Shown here: in pieces, positions 42,182 to 50,996 of the stretch
Position numbering within the stretch: the stretch's first letter is position 1
Layout: every line of letters begins with the position of its first letter
NCBI GenBank assembly: GCA_965544035.1
Contig: CBEULR010000007.1
Location: 62,001 to 126,000, forward strand
DNA length: 64,000 bases
Direction: 5' to 3'
Origin: CBEULR01 sp965544035
GTDB lineage: Bacteria; Bacillota; Desulfotomaculia; Desulfotomaculales; Desulforudaceae
Notes under the pieces: generated by a model
Told to the model about the DNA's origin: nothing
Database searches by the model: none
What the model saw: the letters and a program-made list of their open reading frames with translations, nothing else
Program-made: the position numbers and the translations under genes

Positions 42182-42203
42182 GACACCCTCATCGGGGGGT
42201 GCC
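42182..42203 (-). terminator. Terminator of the double-cubane reductase operon
   Basis: Minus-strand GGCACCC and GGGTGTC pair (one G-U) around an 8-base loop and are followed by TGTTTTTT. It lies about 105 bp past the last gene. Confidence 0.75.
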
Positions 42204-42308
42204 CATTTTCCAAAAGGCGGTCTTGGCTTCTCTGTTGACTGGACGAACTTAGGAATCTGAACACGGTCTTCCGCAGTGATTTGCTGAACAGACAACTGGT
42301 TGAAAAAC

Positions 42309-43583
42309 TTACTTTCGCAGCATTTCCAGAAAAGCCTCCACCCTGGTCCGGAGCTGTTCGAAATCCTGCTCACTGTAATCCGTCTCAACGTGCATAACGG
42401 GCAGATTGCGCTCGGTCAGGGCCTGTTTGACCAGGTAGCTCTCCGTGGAATAAAGGTTGCAGAACTGCAGATTGGTATCAATAACCCCATCTACCCTGTA
42501 TTCATCAGCCAGGCGGACAATATCGTCGATCCGGGCGGAATTCGGCGTGAAACAAGCACAATTGGTTTTCATATATCTTTCGGCCAGGGCCCGAATCTGT
42601 CCTTCCAGAGTAGTGGCGGACTCATCGACCAGGTTTTCGAAATAGCGGGTGCCGGTACACGATTCCTCAACCACGACTACCGCACCGAGACTCTCCACAA
42701 TATGATGCAGCTTCCAGTTGGGTATGGCCATAGGCGTGCCGCTGATCATAATGCGCACGGCGTTATCCGGGAAAACACCGGTCCCGCTATCGATCCGCTG
42801 CTCCAGCTCCTCGGCCAGTTTATTGGCCATCTGCGCCGCCCGCGCGGGATCATCGTAGAAGTTGATCTGGGTGACCAGCAGGGCGTCTTTCCCGCTGATG
42901 GGCACCGGCGAGGCCTTTCTGGCGTTGTAAAGCCGCTGCAGGGCCCTGCGCTTATTATTTATCAGCTTGATGGCCTCTCCCAGCGATTCGGCGGTAATCT
43001 TGTTGCCGGTAACCTTTTCGACCACGGCGATGAAATCCTTTATCTCCGCCTCAAAGGCGTCGACATCACGATCCCGTTTCATCTGCGGTATATCGATAAT
43101 ATGCATAGGTACTTCAGCCGCAAGAATCTCCCAGGCCTTCTTCTTGCCGTCACAGGTGTTCTCGCCTACATACATGTCGGGAATGAGAAAGAAGGGACAG
43201 GTTTTATCCAGTCTTGCACCTATGGACGCTTTGATGAGCGGGCAGGTATTGGCCGGCAGGACCTTTTCTCCACCGGGTACCCAGAACTGTGATCCACCGC
43301 AAAGCCCCGCCGCGATTCCGCCGGCGGCAAAAACCACCTCATCCGGGACATATACGCAGAAGGTCCCGAACACCTTCCCGCCCTCTTTTTGATGCTGCAG
43401 CATCTCCGCCGGTCTGACCCCGTGAATCTCAGAGACCACGAAATCATAGAACTCCATGCCTTTCGGGCGATTGGGCTGGCTGAGGTATATGTCTCCATAA
43501 CTCTTGGGGAGCACCTCACCCAAAGTGTCGTGTTTCTCCAGATCCATACCCAGATTGTCCCACATTTCCCGGTAATCAGCCAT
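42309..43583 (-). CDS. Double-cubane-cluster reductase / 2-hydroxyacyl-CoA dehydratase D-family protein (second copy)
   Basis: 424 residues from ATG at 43583 (GGGGAGG upstream). HgdB/BcrC/BcrB family (PF06050). Cysteines sit in FGTFCVYVPDE, LPANTCPLIKASIGARLDKTCPFF, GENTCDGKKK, EESCTGTRYF, NCACFTPNSAR and NLQFCNLYSTES, more than a single [4Fe-4S] cluster needs and in the pattern of double-cubane-cluster proteins. Such proteins reduce small molecules at very low potential once activated by an ATP-hydrolysing activase; the natural substrate is unknown. Last gene of a four-gene operon that also encodes a second copy and the activase. Confidence 0.88.
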   Translation of the reverse strand: MADYREMWDNLGMDLEKHDTLGEVLPKSYGDIYLSQPNRPKGMEFYDFVVSEIHGVRPAEMLQHQKEGGKVFGTFCVYVPDEVVFAAGGIAAGLCGGSQFWVPGGEKVLPANTCPLIKASIGARLDKTCPFFLIPDMYVGENTCDGKKKAWEILAAEVPMHIIDIPQMKRDRDVDAFEAEIKDFIAVVEKVTGNKITAESLGEAIKLINNKRRALQRLYNARKASPVPISGKDALLVTQINFYDDPARAAQMANKLAEELEQRIDSGTGVFPDNAVRIMISGTPMAIPNWKLHHIVESLGAVVVVEESCTGTRYFENLVDESATTLEGQIRALAERYMKTNCACFTPNSARIDDIVRLADEYRVDGVIDTNLQFCNLYSTESYLVKQALTERNLPVMHVETDYSEQDFEQLRTRVEAFLEMLRK

Positions 43584-43628
43584 TTGCAATTCCTCCCCTT
43601 CAGTACTGATTCTTCTTTCCAACCTTGC

Positions 43629-44390
43629 CTAATCACTTTCCAGGGCCAACAAAGCTGCGCCCAGAGCACCCGTGTACTGACACACTTCGGACACCAACAC
43701 CCGAACCCCTGTCTCTTCCTCCAGCGCACGTTTAACACCCGGGTTGATCGCCACTCCCCCGGTGAAAGCCACCTGTTCCTGGATTCCCAAGCGCCGTGCC
43801 ATAGCCGCTACTCTTTTCCCTACCGATTGGTGCAGACCGGCGATGATCCCACCCTTGGGATTGCCGCGCGCCAGTGAACCGATTATTTCCGATTCGGCGA
43901 ACACCGTACACATGCTGCTGATGGTTTGCATCTGTCCGGGGTCCTCCGCCTCCCCCAGTTCACTGACATCCAGCCCCAGAGCGGTGGCCATCACCTGCAG
44001 AAACCGTCCGGTTCCCGCAGCACACTTGTCATTCATAGCAAAATCAAGCACCCGGCCCCGTTCCCCGATGCGGATGACCTTGCTGTCCTGGCCCCCGATA
44101 TCGATGATGGTGCGGACCTCCGGAAAAAGCTCAGCGATTCCCCGGGCATGACACTTGATCTCGGTAACCGTTTTGTCGGCCTCAAAGGCTACCCGGCCAT
44201 AACCCGTAGCATATATCCGTTTAACCTGATCCAACTCCAATCCCGACGCGGCAAGAAGCTGCTCGATAATGGCTTGTCCCGCCTCTCGGGGGCTCCATCC
44301 GGTAGGAATGAGCACGCGGTAATGACGGTCACCGTTGATCAGATATCCTTTCGCGGCCACTGAACCGATATCAATACCAATGGCGATCAC
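43629..44390 (-). CDS. ATP-dependent activase (HgdC / DccR-like reductase activator)
   Basis: 253 residues of the ASKHA fold: IGIDIGSVAAKGYLI, IDIGGQDSKVI and FTGGVAINPGVKRAL bind ATP. DKCAAGTGRF and SSMCTVFAESE supply the two cysteines per subunit that hold one [4Fe-4S] cluster across the homodimer. It hydrolyses ATP to push electrons onto its partner reductase. Overlaps the first reductase gene by 4 bp (ATGA) and precedes the second, so it probably serves both. Confidence 0.93.
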   Translation of the reverse strand: MIAIGIDIGSVAAKGYLINGDRHYRVLIPTGWSPREAGQAIIEQLLAASGLELDQVKRIYATGYGRVAFEADKTVTEIKCHARGIAELFPEVRTIIDIGGQDSKVIRIGERGRVLDFAMNDKCAAGTGRFLQVMATALGLDVSELGEAEDPGQMQTISSMCTVFAESEIIGSLARGNPKGGIIAGLHQSVGKRVAAMARRLGIQEQVAFTGGVAINPGVKRALEEETGVRVLVSEVCQYTGALGAALLALESD

Positions 44391-45523
44391 TTGTCTATCA
44401 TCTCCAACAATGCTTCAATACGGACTTTGAGACTCTCCAAATCTGAGTTGGAATAGTCACTTTCAATGTGCAGGTAAGGAAGCCCCCTGGACTTCACCGT
44501 TTTATCCACGGCAACGGCTTCAATGTTATAGGTGTGACAAGCCTGCCAGGTCAAATCGATAACCGCATCCACACGGAAATCATCGATCATCTTTTCCAAC
44601 AACTTCAGCCGGTAAGGATTGGGGCTCATGCAGGAGCAGGGGATCGCCAGGTATTTTTGTGCCAAGGCCACAATGGGGTCTGCAACGTTCGTGTCGGTCT
44701 GCAACCCCAGCGCCTTGTAGCCGGAACAGTTTTCCAAGGCAACAATACAAGCTCCCAGTTCCTCGGTTAAACGGATCACCTTTTCCGTACCCAGCCCCAC
44801 CGGACAGCCGGTTAAGAGCACCCGGGGTGCTTTTTTTGGCCTGTTCTTTGGCCGATCGGCCACCTTCCGGATCAAGACCTGCAGGGTTTCGATTACTTCC
44901 CCTTTGTTGGGGCTGAAGTTGCGGGACCATGCTGCGGTAAGTAGCTCCATCCCGCTGAGCGGTGGCGGATCATCCCGGTTTAGATCGAACATAGCCTTTA
45001 CGGTCTCGTTCTCTTTATTGATAACCCCTACGGCCTCCCATATGGCTTGGTCGCTTATGCTGACCCGCAACTCTTGCTCTAAACGGTTTGTTAGACGACG
45101 TATCTCTTCCACCCACAGATCAAATGCCGCCTTGGTGTTGGTCACATGGGGTAGTTGCATAACGTGTACCGGCTTCAGATCCTGCATAATCTCAAACATT
45201 TTCTTTTTTCCGTCGCAGGTGGTTTCGCCCACGATGAGGTCGGAAGCGTCAAAGAATGGGCAGGTATTTGTGACGGCAAATCCATAAGAGGATTTAATCA
45301 ATGGGCAGAGATTGCGCGGCAAGGTTTCCTCCGCAGCGGGAATCGGCTTCTCACTCGTTCCGCAAAGTCCCACCGGGATTGCGCCTGCCGCCAGAACCAG
45401 CTCCTGCGGGCAGTAGGTGCAATAAATGCCGACCACCTTGGTACCGTTCTCCTTGGCTTCTGCGATCCGTAACAGGTTCACCTCTCTGGCGTTGTTGAAT
45501 CCCTGCATGACTTCGTCTATCAA
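44387..45523 (-). CDS. Double-cubane-cluster reductase / 2-hydroxyacyl-CoA dehydratase D-family protein (first copy)
   Basis: 378 residues, shorter than its paralogue downstream by about 45 residues at the N-terminus. Same cysteine layout: YCTYCPQELVLAAG, LPRNLCPLIKSSYGFAVTNTCPFF, GETTCDGKKKMFEIM, NCSGYKALG, PCSCMSPNPYRL and WQACHTYNIEA. Two differing paralogues beside one activase could form a heterodimer, as HgdA/HgdB do, or two separate reductases. No CoA-transferase, dehydratase partner or acyl-CoA dehydrogenase gene lies nearby, so a 2-hydroxyacyl-CoA dehydratase pathway is not supported. Confidence 0.87.
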   Translation of the reverse strand: MIDEVMQGFNNAREVNLLRIAEAKENGTKVVGIYCTYCPQELVLAAGAIPVGLCGTSEKPIPAAEETLPRNLCPLIKSSYGFAVTNTCPFFDASDLIVGETTCDGKKKMFEIMQDLKPVHVMQLPHVTNTKAAFDLWVEEIRRLTNRLEQELRVSISDQAIWEAVGVINKENETVKAMFDLNRDDPPPLSGMELLTAAWSRNFSPNKGEVIETLQVLIRKVADRPKNRPKKAPRVLLTGCPVGLGTEKVIRLTEELGACIVALENCSGYKALGLQTDTNVADPIVALAQKYLAIPCSCMSPNPYRLKLLEKMIDDFRVDAVIDLTWQACHTYNIEAVAVDKTVKSRGLPYLHIESDYSNSDLESLKVRIEALLEMIDK

Positions 45524-45581
45524 AAGAGAATTCTCCCTTCCGGATACAGTCCACGGGCCGATGCGGTTGTCCGCTACAGTC

Positions 45582-46316
45582 TCAGCATTTCTGCCCTGAT
45601 CGCGCGCGTTTGCCTAATGGACACACAGCCACACATAACCCGCAGACACATCGTTCAATCTCGATGCCCCATTCTTTCTTGCGATTCTCCATATAATGAA
45701 AGCACTTGGCCGCATCCACCCGCTCTTCATACGCCTCAGGTTCGTCAAATTCTCGCCCTTTTATGGCGCCTGCCGGACAGGCAAGCCGGCAGATGTTGCA
45801 ACTGCCGCAGGCTGATGCCAGGAAGCGTTGCGCGGTTGGCAGCGGAGCATCTGTGAGAATACTGGTTAGTCTTACCCTCGGCCCCTCCCGTGGGGTAAGG
45901 AAAAGACCGTTCTTGCCGATCCAGCCCAATCCGGCTGCCCTGGCCACCAGCTTATGTGATATGAGGGCAGCCAGACGTTCCTGATATACGCCGTGGGAGG
46001 CCGGGACAGGGTATGCCCTCCAACCGTTGCGCTCCAGATAATTGGCTATTCTTGCAGAACCGGTATTCTGTAGATGGTCGATTGAATAGTAGTTGTAATT
46101 ATGAAAAGACAGTATTTTGTCGCGCTCCTGCTCCTCAATGTTGTCAACAACTGCACTGGAAAGCCGGATGACCAGAGAAACCGCCCGGGGAAACTGATAG
46201 ATAAAGGGACCACAGATACTGCTCATATAGGTGTGGAAAGGAGTCAGGTCGGCAAAACCGCAATAATCCCAACCGTATGCGATCGCCATCTCTGTTAGAT
46301 GTTTTCCTATTTGCAT
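45582..46316 (-). CDS. QueG-like iron-sulfur protein (epoxyqueuosine reductase-related)
   Basis: 244 residues from ATG at 46316 (AAGGGAAG upstream). YGWDYCGFADLTPF and KLVARAAGLGWIGKNGLFLTPREGPRVRL match the QueG/reductive-dehalogenase-like core. The C-terminal clusters are CGSCNICRLACPAGAI and a second group ending RCVCGLCVAVCPLGKRAR, two [4Fe-4S] sites. True QueG is about 350 residues with a HEAT-like tail, so this is a shorter relative, not tRNA-modifying QueG. First gene of the double-cubane operon; an electron-donor or accessory role for those reductases is inferred from position. Confidence 0.83.
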   Translation of the reverse strand: MQIGKHLTEMAIAYGWDYCGFADLTPFHTYMSSICGPFIYQFPRAVSLVIRLSSAVVDNIEEQERDKILSFHNYNYYSIDHLQNTGSARIANYLERNGWRAYPVPASHGVYQERLAALISHKLVARAAGLGWIGKNGLFLTPREGPRVRLTSILTDAPLPTAQRFLASACGSCNICRLACPAGAIKGREFDEPEAYEERVDAAKCFHYMENRKKEWGIEIERCVCGLCVAVCPLGKRARSGQKC

Positions 46317-46360
46317 TTCAACTTCCCTTACACCCGCTTGCATTGCCAAATATGTTGGTT

Positions 46361-46394
46361 AGATAGTCGGCTGTTTTGCAACAGCCGACTATCT
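46361..46394 (-). terminator. Hairpin after the ribose-type ABC operon
   Basis: AGATAGTCGGCTGTT and its exact reverse complement form a 15-bp stem with a four-base loop, 13 bp past the binding-protein stop codon. The T run is weak (AACCAACATATTT), so it may act partly by mRNA protection. Confidence 0.65.
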
Positions 46395-46406
46395 GGAAAG
46401 CCTAAA

Positions 46407-47483
46407 CTAATGCCAGGTTTCGTATTCTTGAATGTTTTCCTTAGTGACCACAGCCAGCGGGCTATTGACCTGCTTGGGCACTTCCATGCCCTGAATCGTC
46501 TTCACGGCCAAGAGGATTCCGGCTTTGGCATAGGCATCCATAGAATACGCGATGCTGCCGTCCAGTTTCCCGGCCTTGATGGCTTCTTTGGCTTCGTCTA
46601 TGAAGTCTACGCCGAAGACAATTTTCCCATCTCTCTTTCCTGCTGCAATCAGAGCATCGGCCGCAGCCAGGGCCATTACATCGTTACAACAGAAAATGCC
46701 CTTAATATCGGGATTGGACTGCAGGAGGTTGGTGGTCACATTGTACGCAGTGTTTCTATCCCAATTAGCAGGCTGAATAGAAACGAGTTCGATACCCGGC
46801 GTACTTTCAAATACCCGTTTGGCCCCGGCTGTTCTGCCTTCACTCTGTCCGGCTCCGGGTATGCCCTGAATGATGGCTACTTTCCCGCCTTCTGCCCCTA
46901 TTTTCTCGACAATGTACTGAGCCGCTTTTTCTCCTTGTTCTTCAAAATCCACGGTGATACGGCCATCCAGGTGGCCGCCGGCCTCGGTAAGCGCATCCAC
47001 ATTAATGCCGGGCCCCAGGTTCACTACTTTGATCCCTTTCTTGTTGGCCGCCACTACACCAGGCACCAGATTGAACGGCTCGATAGGAGACACGATTAAA
47101 CCCTGGTAGTCCTTGGCAACCATGGCTTGCAAGGTTTCCAGCTGCGATTTGGTGTCATTCTCAGTTGGAGCGGCCATGACTTCAACATTAACCCCCAGCT
47201 CCTTGGCGGCCCGTTCATAAGACTCTTTCAATGATACCCAATAAGGATTGGCCAGTGTGATGACCAGAATGCCGATTTTCTCACCTTGCTGAAGTTCAGG
47301 AAGCGGTTGCAATTGTTCCATAAGAATTCTTTCATTTTCTGCTACCTTCGAATCGAAGACTTGATCATCAGTACTGGTAACGGGGGGTTCCGCTTCGGTA
47401 TCCGGGGTGCTTCCGCACCCAACCATGGAAAACAAAAAGGCAAATAGTACAAATAGTGCAACTAGCTTTTTCCGACCTTTCAT
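46407..47483 (-). CDS. Ribose-type ABC solute-binding lipoprotein
   Basis: 358 residues. Signal sequence with lipobox FSMVGC. The periplasmic-binding-protein type 1 fold (PF13407) is seen in KIGILVITLANPYWVSLKESYERAAKELG, DYQGLIVSPIEPFNLVPGV and GIFCCNDVMALAAADALIAAG. Ligands in this group are pentoses, hexoses, nucleosides or autoinducer-2. Third gene of an ATPase-permease-binding-protein operon; the divergent PsuG-like gene suggests a nucleoside or pseudouridine ligand. Confidence 0.88.
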   Translation of the reverse strand: MKGRKKLVALFVLFAFLFSMVGCGSTPDTEAEPPVTSTDDQVFDSKVAENERILMEQLQPLPELQQGEKIGILVITLANPYWVSLKESYERAAKELGVNVEVMAAPTENDTKSQLETLQAMVAKDYQGLIVSPIEPFNLVPGVVAANKKGIKVVNLGPGINVDALTEAGGHLDGRITVDFEEQGEKAAQYIVEKIGAEGGKVAIIQGIPGAGQSEGRTAGAKRVFESTPGIELVSIQPANWDRNTAYNVTTNLLQSNPDIKGIFCCNDVMALAAADALIAAGKRDGKIVFGVDFIDEAKEAIKAGKLDGSIAYSMDAYAKAGILLAVKTIQGMEVPKQVNSPLAVVTKENIQEYETWH

Positions 47484-47484
47484 T

Positions 47485-48492
47485 TTAGCCCTCCTTAATC
47501 ATATTTCCACGTACTAGGGCATTTCTAAACCGCAATTCAGATATGATGATGGCCACCAGGATAATTAAACCAATGGTTAGCTGCTGGTAATAAGATGGTA
47601 TGTTCAATATAGTCAAGCCATTGCGTAACACCCCCAACAGTATACACGCCATCACCGTTCCGGTTATGCTTCCCCTCCCCCCCTTCATATCCGTGCCGCC
47701 TAAAACCACCGCGGCGATGGCATCCAGTTCCAGCATCCATCCCGCCAGCGGCTCGGCTGTATTCAAACGCGCCGTAATCACCAAACCGCCTATTGCCGCG
47801 GTAAGTCCCGAAATAGTGTAGACGATCGTCTTGTAGGTCTTGTGGGCTACCCCGGACCGCCGCAGTGCTTCCTCATTACCGCCGAGCGCCAGGGTATAAT
47901 AACCCAGTTTTGTCCTTGTAAGAATCACCGCAGCCAGTAAACCGAACAATACAGCCATCAGAATCGGCGGGTTAACCGGACCCACATGACCACTGCCCCA
48001 CCAGGTAAAATTTAAGGGAAATCCGTAAATGGGGATGCCATTGGTGAGAATCAGGGCAATTCCCCTGGCTATAGACATAGCAGCAAGGGTTACAATAAAG
48101 GGGCTGATATTTATCTGAGAAATCAGCAAGCCGTTGGCTAGACCTACAACGGCTCCGGCGGCAAGACCTAAGATAATAGACGTTTCGACGGGTACGCCGG
48201 CATGCATAGCCAAAGCCATGCACACTCCGCTCAAGGCGGCGACGGCACCGACTGATAAATCAATCCCGCCTGTGCAAATGACAAAGGTCATCCCCAACGA
48301 AACAATTACCAACAATGCGCTCTGGTCCAAAATGTTGCGCCAATTATCCCAGGTCATAAAGAAAGGGGATGCGTGATGCAGTAAGAGAACCAGAGTTATG
48401 AGGATTAAACCAAGTAAGACCTGGGAAAACTGCTCGTTCCAAGACCATAACCCACGCCTAATTAGCTGCACCTGCTTGTACTCCCATCCCAT
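47485..48492 (-). CDS. Ribose-type ABC permease (RbsC-like)
   Basis: 335 residues, about 9-10 hydrophobic segments. Family motifs are IVSLGMTFVICTGGIDLSVGAVAALSGVCMA and VLGGTDMKGGRGSITGTVMACILLGVLRNGLTILNIPSYYQQLTIGLIILVA. A single permease that would dimerise. Overlaps the ATPase gene by 35 bp and is followed by the binding protein after 1 bp. Confidence 0.92.
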   Translation of the reverse strand: MGWEYKQVQLIRRGLWSWNEQFSQVLLGLILITLVLLLHHASPFFMTWDNWRNILDQSALLVIVSLGMTFVICTGGIDLSVGAVAALSGVCMALAMHAGVPVETSIILGLAAGAVVGLANGLLISQINISPFIVTLAAMSIARGIALILTNGIPIYGFPLNFTWWGSGHVGPVNPPILMAVLFGLLAAVILTRTKLGYYTLALGGNEEALRRSGVAHKTYKTIVYTISGLTAAIGGLVITARLNTAEPLAGWMLELDAIAAVVLGGTDMKGGRGSITGTVMACILLGVLRNGLTILNIPSYYQQLTIGLIILVAIIISELRFRNALVRGNMIKEG

Positions 48493-49246
48493 TCGTGGTA
48501 ATAGGTATAACCCCCATGATCAGCTCAACGATCTGATTGGGTTGATAATCCGAAGCCTTGCATACAGCCACAACCTGCCCACGGCGTAATACGCAGATTC
48601 GTTTGGCGATCTGAAATACGTGATGCAAGTTATGACTTATCACCACAACAGCCATCCCCGCGCGAGCCAATTCTTGCATGAGCCTGATTACTTTGGCGGA
48701 TTCTTGAACACCCAAAGCCGCGGTAGGCTCGTCAAAGATAATTACCTTTCCCCCCTGGATGACTGCCCTCGCGACTGCCACTCCCTGTCTTTGTCCCCCG
48801 GACAAAAGGCCTACCGGGGTTCTTAAAGACGGAATATTAACTTGCAGGCTATCCAGAACCCGACGGGCCTCCCTTTCCATTTTTCGCCGGTCAATTAGAA
48901 AACCAGCCCTTACTATTTCACGACCCAAAAACATGTTGCTGACTACGTCCCGGCAGTCAACCAAGGCCAAGTCCTGATATACCGTGGATATGCCTAAGTG
49001 TATGGCTTGGGCGGGCGACAACGAACGATAGGATTGCTCCCCAACTTGTATGTGTCCGGAATCCGGCTTGACCGCCCCGGATAATGTCTTAATGAGAGTA
49101 CTCTTCCCAGCACCGTTATCACCCACAATGGCTAGGATCTCGCCCGGGTAAATATCCAAGCTGACATCGAGCAGGGCGGTAATGTTCCCATAGGATTTGT
49201 TAAGGTGTGAAACCCTTACCACAGGACTGAATGTCTTGGCAGCCAT
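48458..49246 (-). CDS. Ribose-type ABC ATPase, single-domain (FrcA-like)
   Basis: 262 residues, only one ATPase domain, unlike fused RbsA of about 500. Walker A GDNGAGKST, signature LLSGGQRQGVAVA and Walker B KVIIFDEPTAALG. VYQDLALVDCRDVVSNMFLGRE is typical of the sugar-import group. The two sites of the transporter would come from a homodimer. Confidence 0.92.
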   Translation of the reverse strand: MAAKTFSPVVRVSHLNKSYGNITALLDVSLDIYPGEILAIVGDNGAGKSTLIKTLSGAVKPDSGHIQVGEQSYRSLSPAQAIHLGISTVYQDLALVDCRDVVSNMFLGREIVRAGFLIDRRKMEREARRVLDSLQVNIPSLRTPVGLLSGGQRQGVAVARAVIQGGKVIIFDEPTAALGVQESAKVIRLMQELARAGMAVVVISHNLHHVFQIAKRICVLRRGQVVAVCKASDYQPNQIVELIMGVIPITTNGMGVQAGAAN

Positions 49247-49305
49247 AATTCACTCTTTCCCGCAGAATAGAAGGAATGTATAATAACTATTAGTGATGGA
49301 CTCTA

Positions 49306-49323
49306 TACCATTCAGTTATGGTA
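49306..49323. promoter_or_regulatory. Inverted repeat between the divergent ABC operon and psuG-like gene
   Basis: TACCAT-N6-ATGGTA lies near the middle of the 168-bp divergent region and could be a shared operator. No regulator gene is adjacent. Confidence 0.4.
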
Positions 49324-49414
49324 CTGTAATTCTACCCTGGACCATTGTTTTCGTCAATGCCTAATCGTTTGCCGACCGATTCGTGGCTCATTTAGCTTTT
49401 GAGGGAAGGGGATT

Positions 49415-50221
49415 GTGCCCGTGAAGACTCCCGCTGACTACATCGTGGAATCGGCCTTGCTGGGACAGGGGTTGGTCTCTGTCAGTAGCGCCCGGATAAA
49501 AGAGCTATGGCCGGACGATGCGATGGTAGCCTGGCTGCAACAAGGACGCATTATTCTTGGATCGATAGAAGTGTTTCTTGATTGTAGAGACCAAACCAAA
49601 TCCTGGCGAAGACTGGACGGGTTGACATTATACAAAGGCATCAAAGAAGGGGCGAATGGGTTTCTCACCGCCTCCGCCACCATAGCCGTTGCCCGGGATG
49701 TTGGATGTCCGGTAGTTGTAAGCGCGGGCATAGGAGGAATCGGAGATATTATCGAGGAGCGCCTTTGCTATGACCTTCCGGCCTTGGCTAAGACGGAAAT
49801 AACTCTGGTGGCGACCTCACCCAAAGATATGCTGGATATTCCCGGAACCATAGACTGGCTGCACACGAATGGTGTAAAAACATTTGGCCTCGGTACAGAG
49901 TATTGTGACGGTTACGTGTTTGTGGGCCGACAAACGCAGCTTATGCAGGCGTTAAGTCAGGATGAGTTGAGCTCAATAGTCAAGGGGCATAATCTCGTTT
50001 TGAATCCGATCCCTCACGAAAAAAGGCTGCAGGACAATGACTACTTGCGCGAGGCTATTAAAGCAGGCAAACAAGCGCAACAGAACGGTATGCATTATCA
50101 TCCAGCGGCAAATCGTCGTCTGGATGAACTAAGCCAGGGCAGGTCTTCGATAATCCAATTGGAATCACTCATTGCCAATATACGTGTTGCACGGAATATC
50201 AAAGTGCAAGCAAATCGGTAG
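49415..50221 (+). CDS. Pseudouridine-5'-phosphate glycosidase-like protein (PsuG / IndA family, divergent)
   Basis: 268 residues, slightly shorter than PsuG (about 310). The beginning VESALLGQGLV aligns with PsuG's ESTIISHG, keeping the catalytic Glu. ATASATIAVA-type stretch and VSAGIGGIGD match the metal/phosphate loop. LVATSPKDMLDIPGTIDWLHTNGV keeps the Lys that forms the Schiff base in E. coli PsuG. NPIPHEKRLQDNDYLREAIKAG and the final ESLIANIRVARNIK match its C-terminal half. PsuG cleaves the C-C glycosidic bond of pseudouridine 5'-phosphate. No PsuK kinase is adjacent. Divergent from a ribose-type ABC importer, so salvage of a nucleoside or ribose-linked compound is inferred. Confidence 0.75.
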   Translation: MPVKTPADYIVESALLGQGLVSVSSARIKELWPDDAMVAWLQQGRIILGSIEVFLDCRDQTKSWRRLDGLTLYKGIKEGANGFLTASATIAVARDVGCPVVVSAGIGGIGDIIEERLCYDLPALAKTEITLVATSPKDMLDIPGTIDWLHTNGVKTFGLGTEYCDGYVFVGRQTQLMQALSQDELSSIVKGHNLVLNPIPHEKRLQDNDYLREAIKAGKQAQQNGMHYHPAANRRLDELSQGRSSIIQLESLIANIRVARNIKVQANR

Positions 50222-50243
50222 CCCCTAAAGACTCCGACATCGT

Positions 50244-50996
50244 CTACCCGAATAAGCCGGAAACAAATCCCCGGGTTACAGGGCTCTCAGGAGACTCAAA
50301 CAGTTTCTCAGTTGGTGCTTTTTCTATAAGCCGGCCGTCCAGTATAAAGGCGGTCTCGTTGGATATGCGGCGGGCTTGAAACAGATTATGGGTGACAATG
50401 ATAATACACAACTTCTCGGCCAGTTGGATTAACAGATCTTCAATCAGCCCGGTGGAAGCCGGATCAAGACTGGAGCAGGGTTCATCCAGGAGTAATACCC
50501 GGGGCTCCACGGCCAGTGCCCGGGCTATGGCCAGGCGCTGCTTCTGGCCGCCGGACAGCTGTGCCGCAGGCTGTTTGAGGCGATCCTTCACTTCATGCCA
50601 AAGAGCCACCTGTCGCAGACATTTTTCGGTTATGGCCTCCAAATCAGAGCGGCTTCTTACCCCATAATACCTGGGGCCAAAGAGGACATTTTCCATGATG
50701 CTCAGAGGCAAAGCCACCGGGGTCTGGTAGACCATACCAACCTGTCGGCGCAAAGCCGACACATTCCTGACTTCCATTATTGATTTTCCCAGTACCCTTA
50801 TTTCCCCTTGGCTTTGATAACCTCTTTCCATTTCCGCAGTCCGATTGATACTGCGCAGCAAGGTTGTTTTTCCGCACCTGGAAGGCCCGATTATAGCAGT
50901 AATCGAATTGGAGCCAAACTCCAAGTTTATGTTCTGCAAAACCGGCTTATGGCTATAAAAAGCGTGAAAATCTACAATTTCAACATCATTATTCAT
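50244..50996 (-). CDS. pstB: Phosphate ABC transporter ATPase
   Basis: 250 residues. Walker A is GPSRCGKTT (PstB normally has GPSGCGKST; R replaces G), then SLRRQVGMVYQTPVALPLSIMENVLFGPRYYGV, signature LSGGQKQRLAIA and Walker B RVLLLDEPCSSLDP. PstB energises high-affinity phosphate import. Overlaps pstA by 4 bp. No phoU follows in the window. Confidence 0.9.
   Translation of the reverse strand: MNNDVEIVDFHAFYSHKPVLQNINLEFGSNSITAIIGPSRCGKTTLLRSINRTAEMERGYQSQGEIRVLGKSIMEVRNVSALRRQVGMVYQTPVALPLSIMENVLFGPRYYGVRSRSDLEAITEKCLRQVALWHEVKDRLKQPAAQLSGGQKQRLAIARALAVEPRVLLLDEPCSSLDPASTGLIEDLLIQLAEKLCIIIVTHNLFQARRISNETAFILDGRLIEKAPTEKLFESPESPVTRGFVSGLFG

Noticed and set aside
44387..45523. 2-hydroxyglutaryl-CoA dehydratase pathway
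   Set aside because: Family-level similarity is real, but no CoA transferase, dehydrogenase or decarboxylase genes are near, and the cysteine pattern suits double-cubane reductases better.
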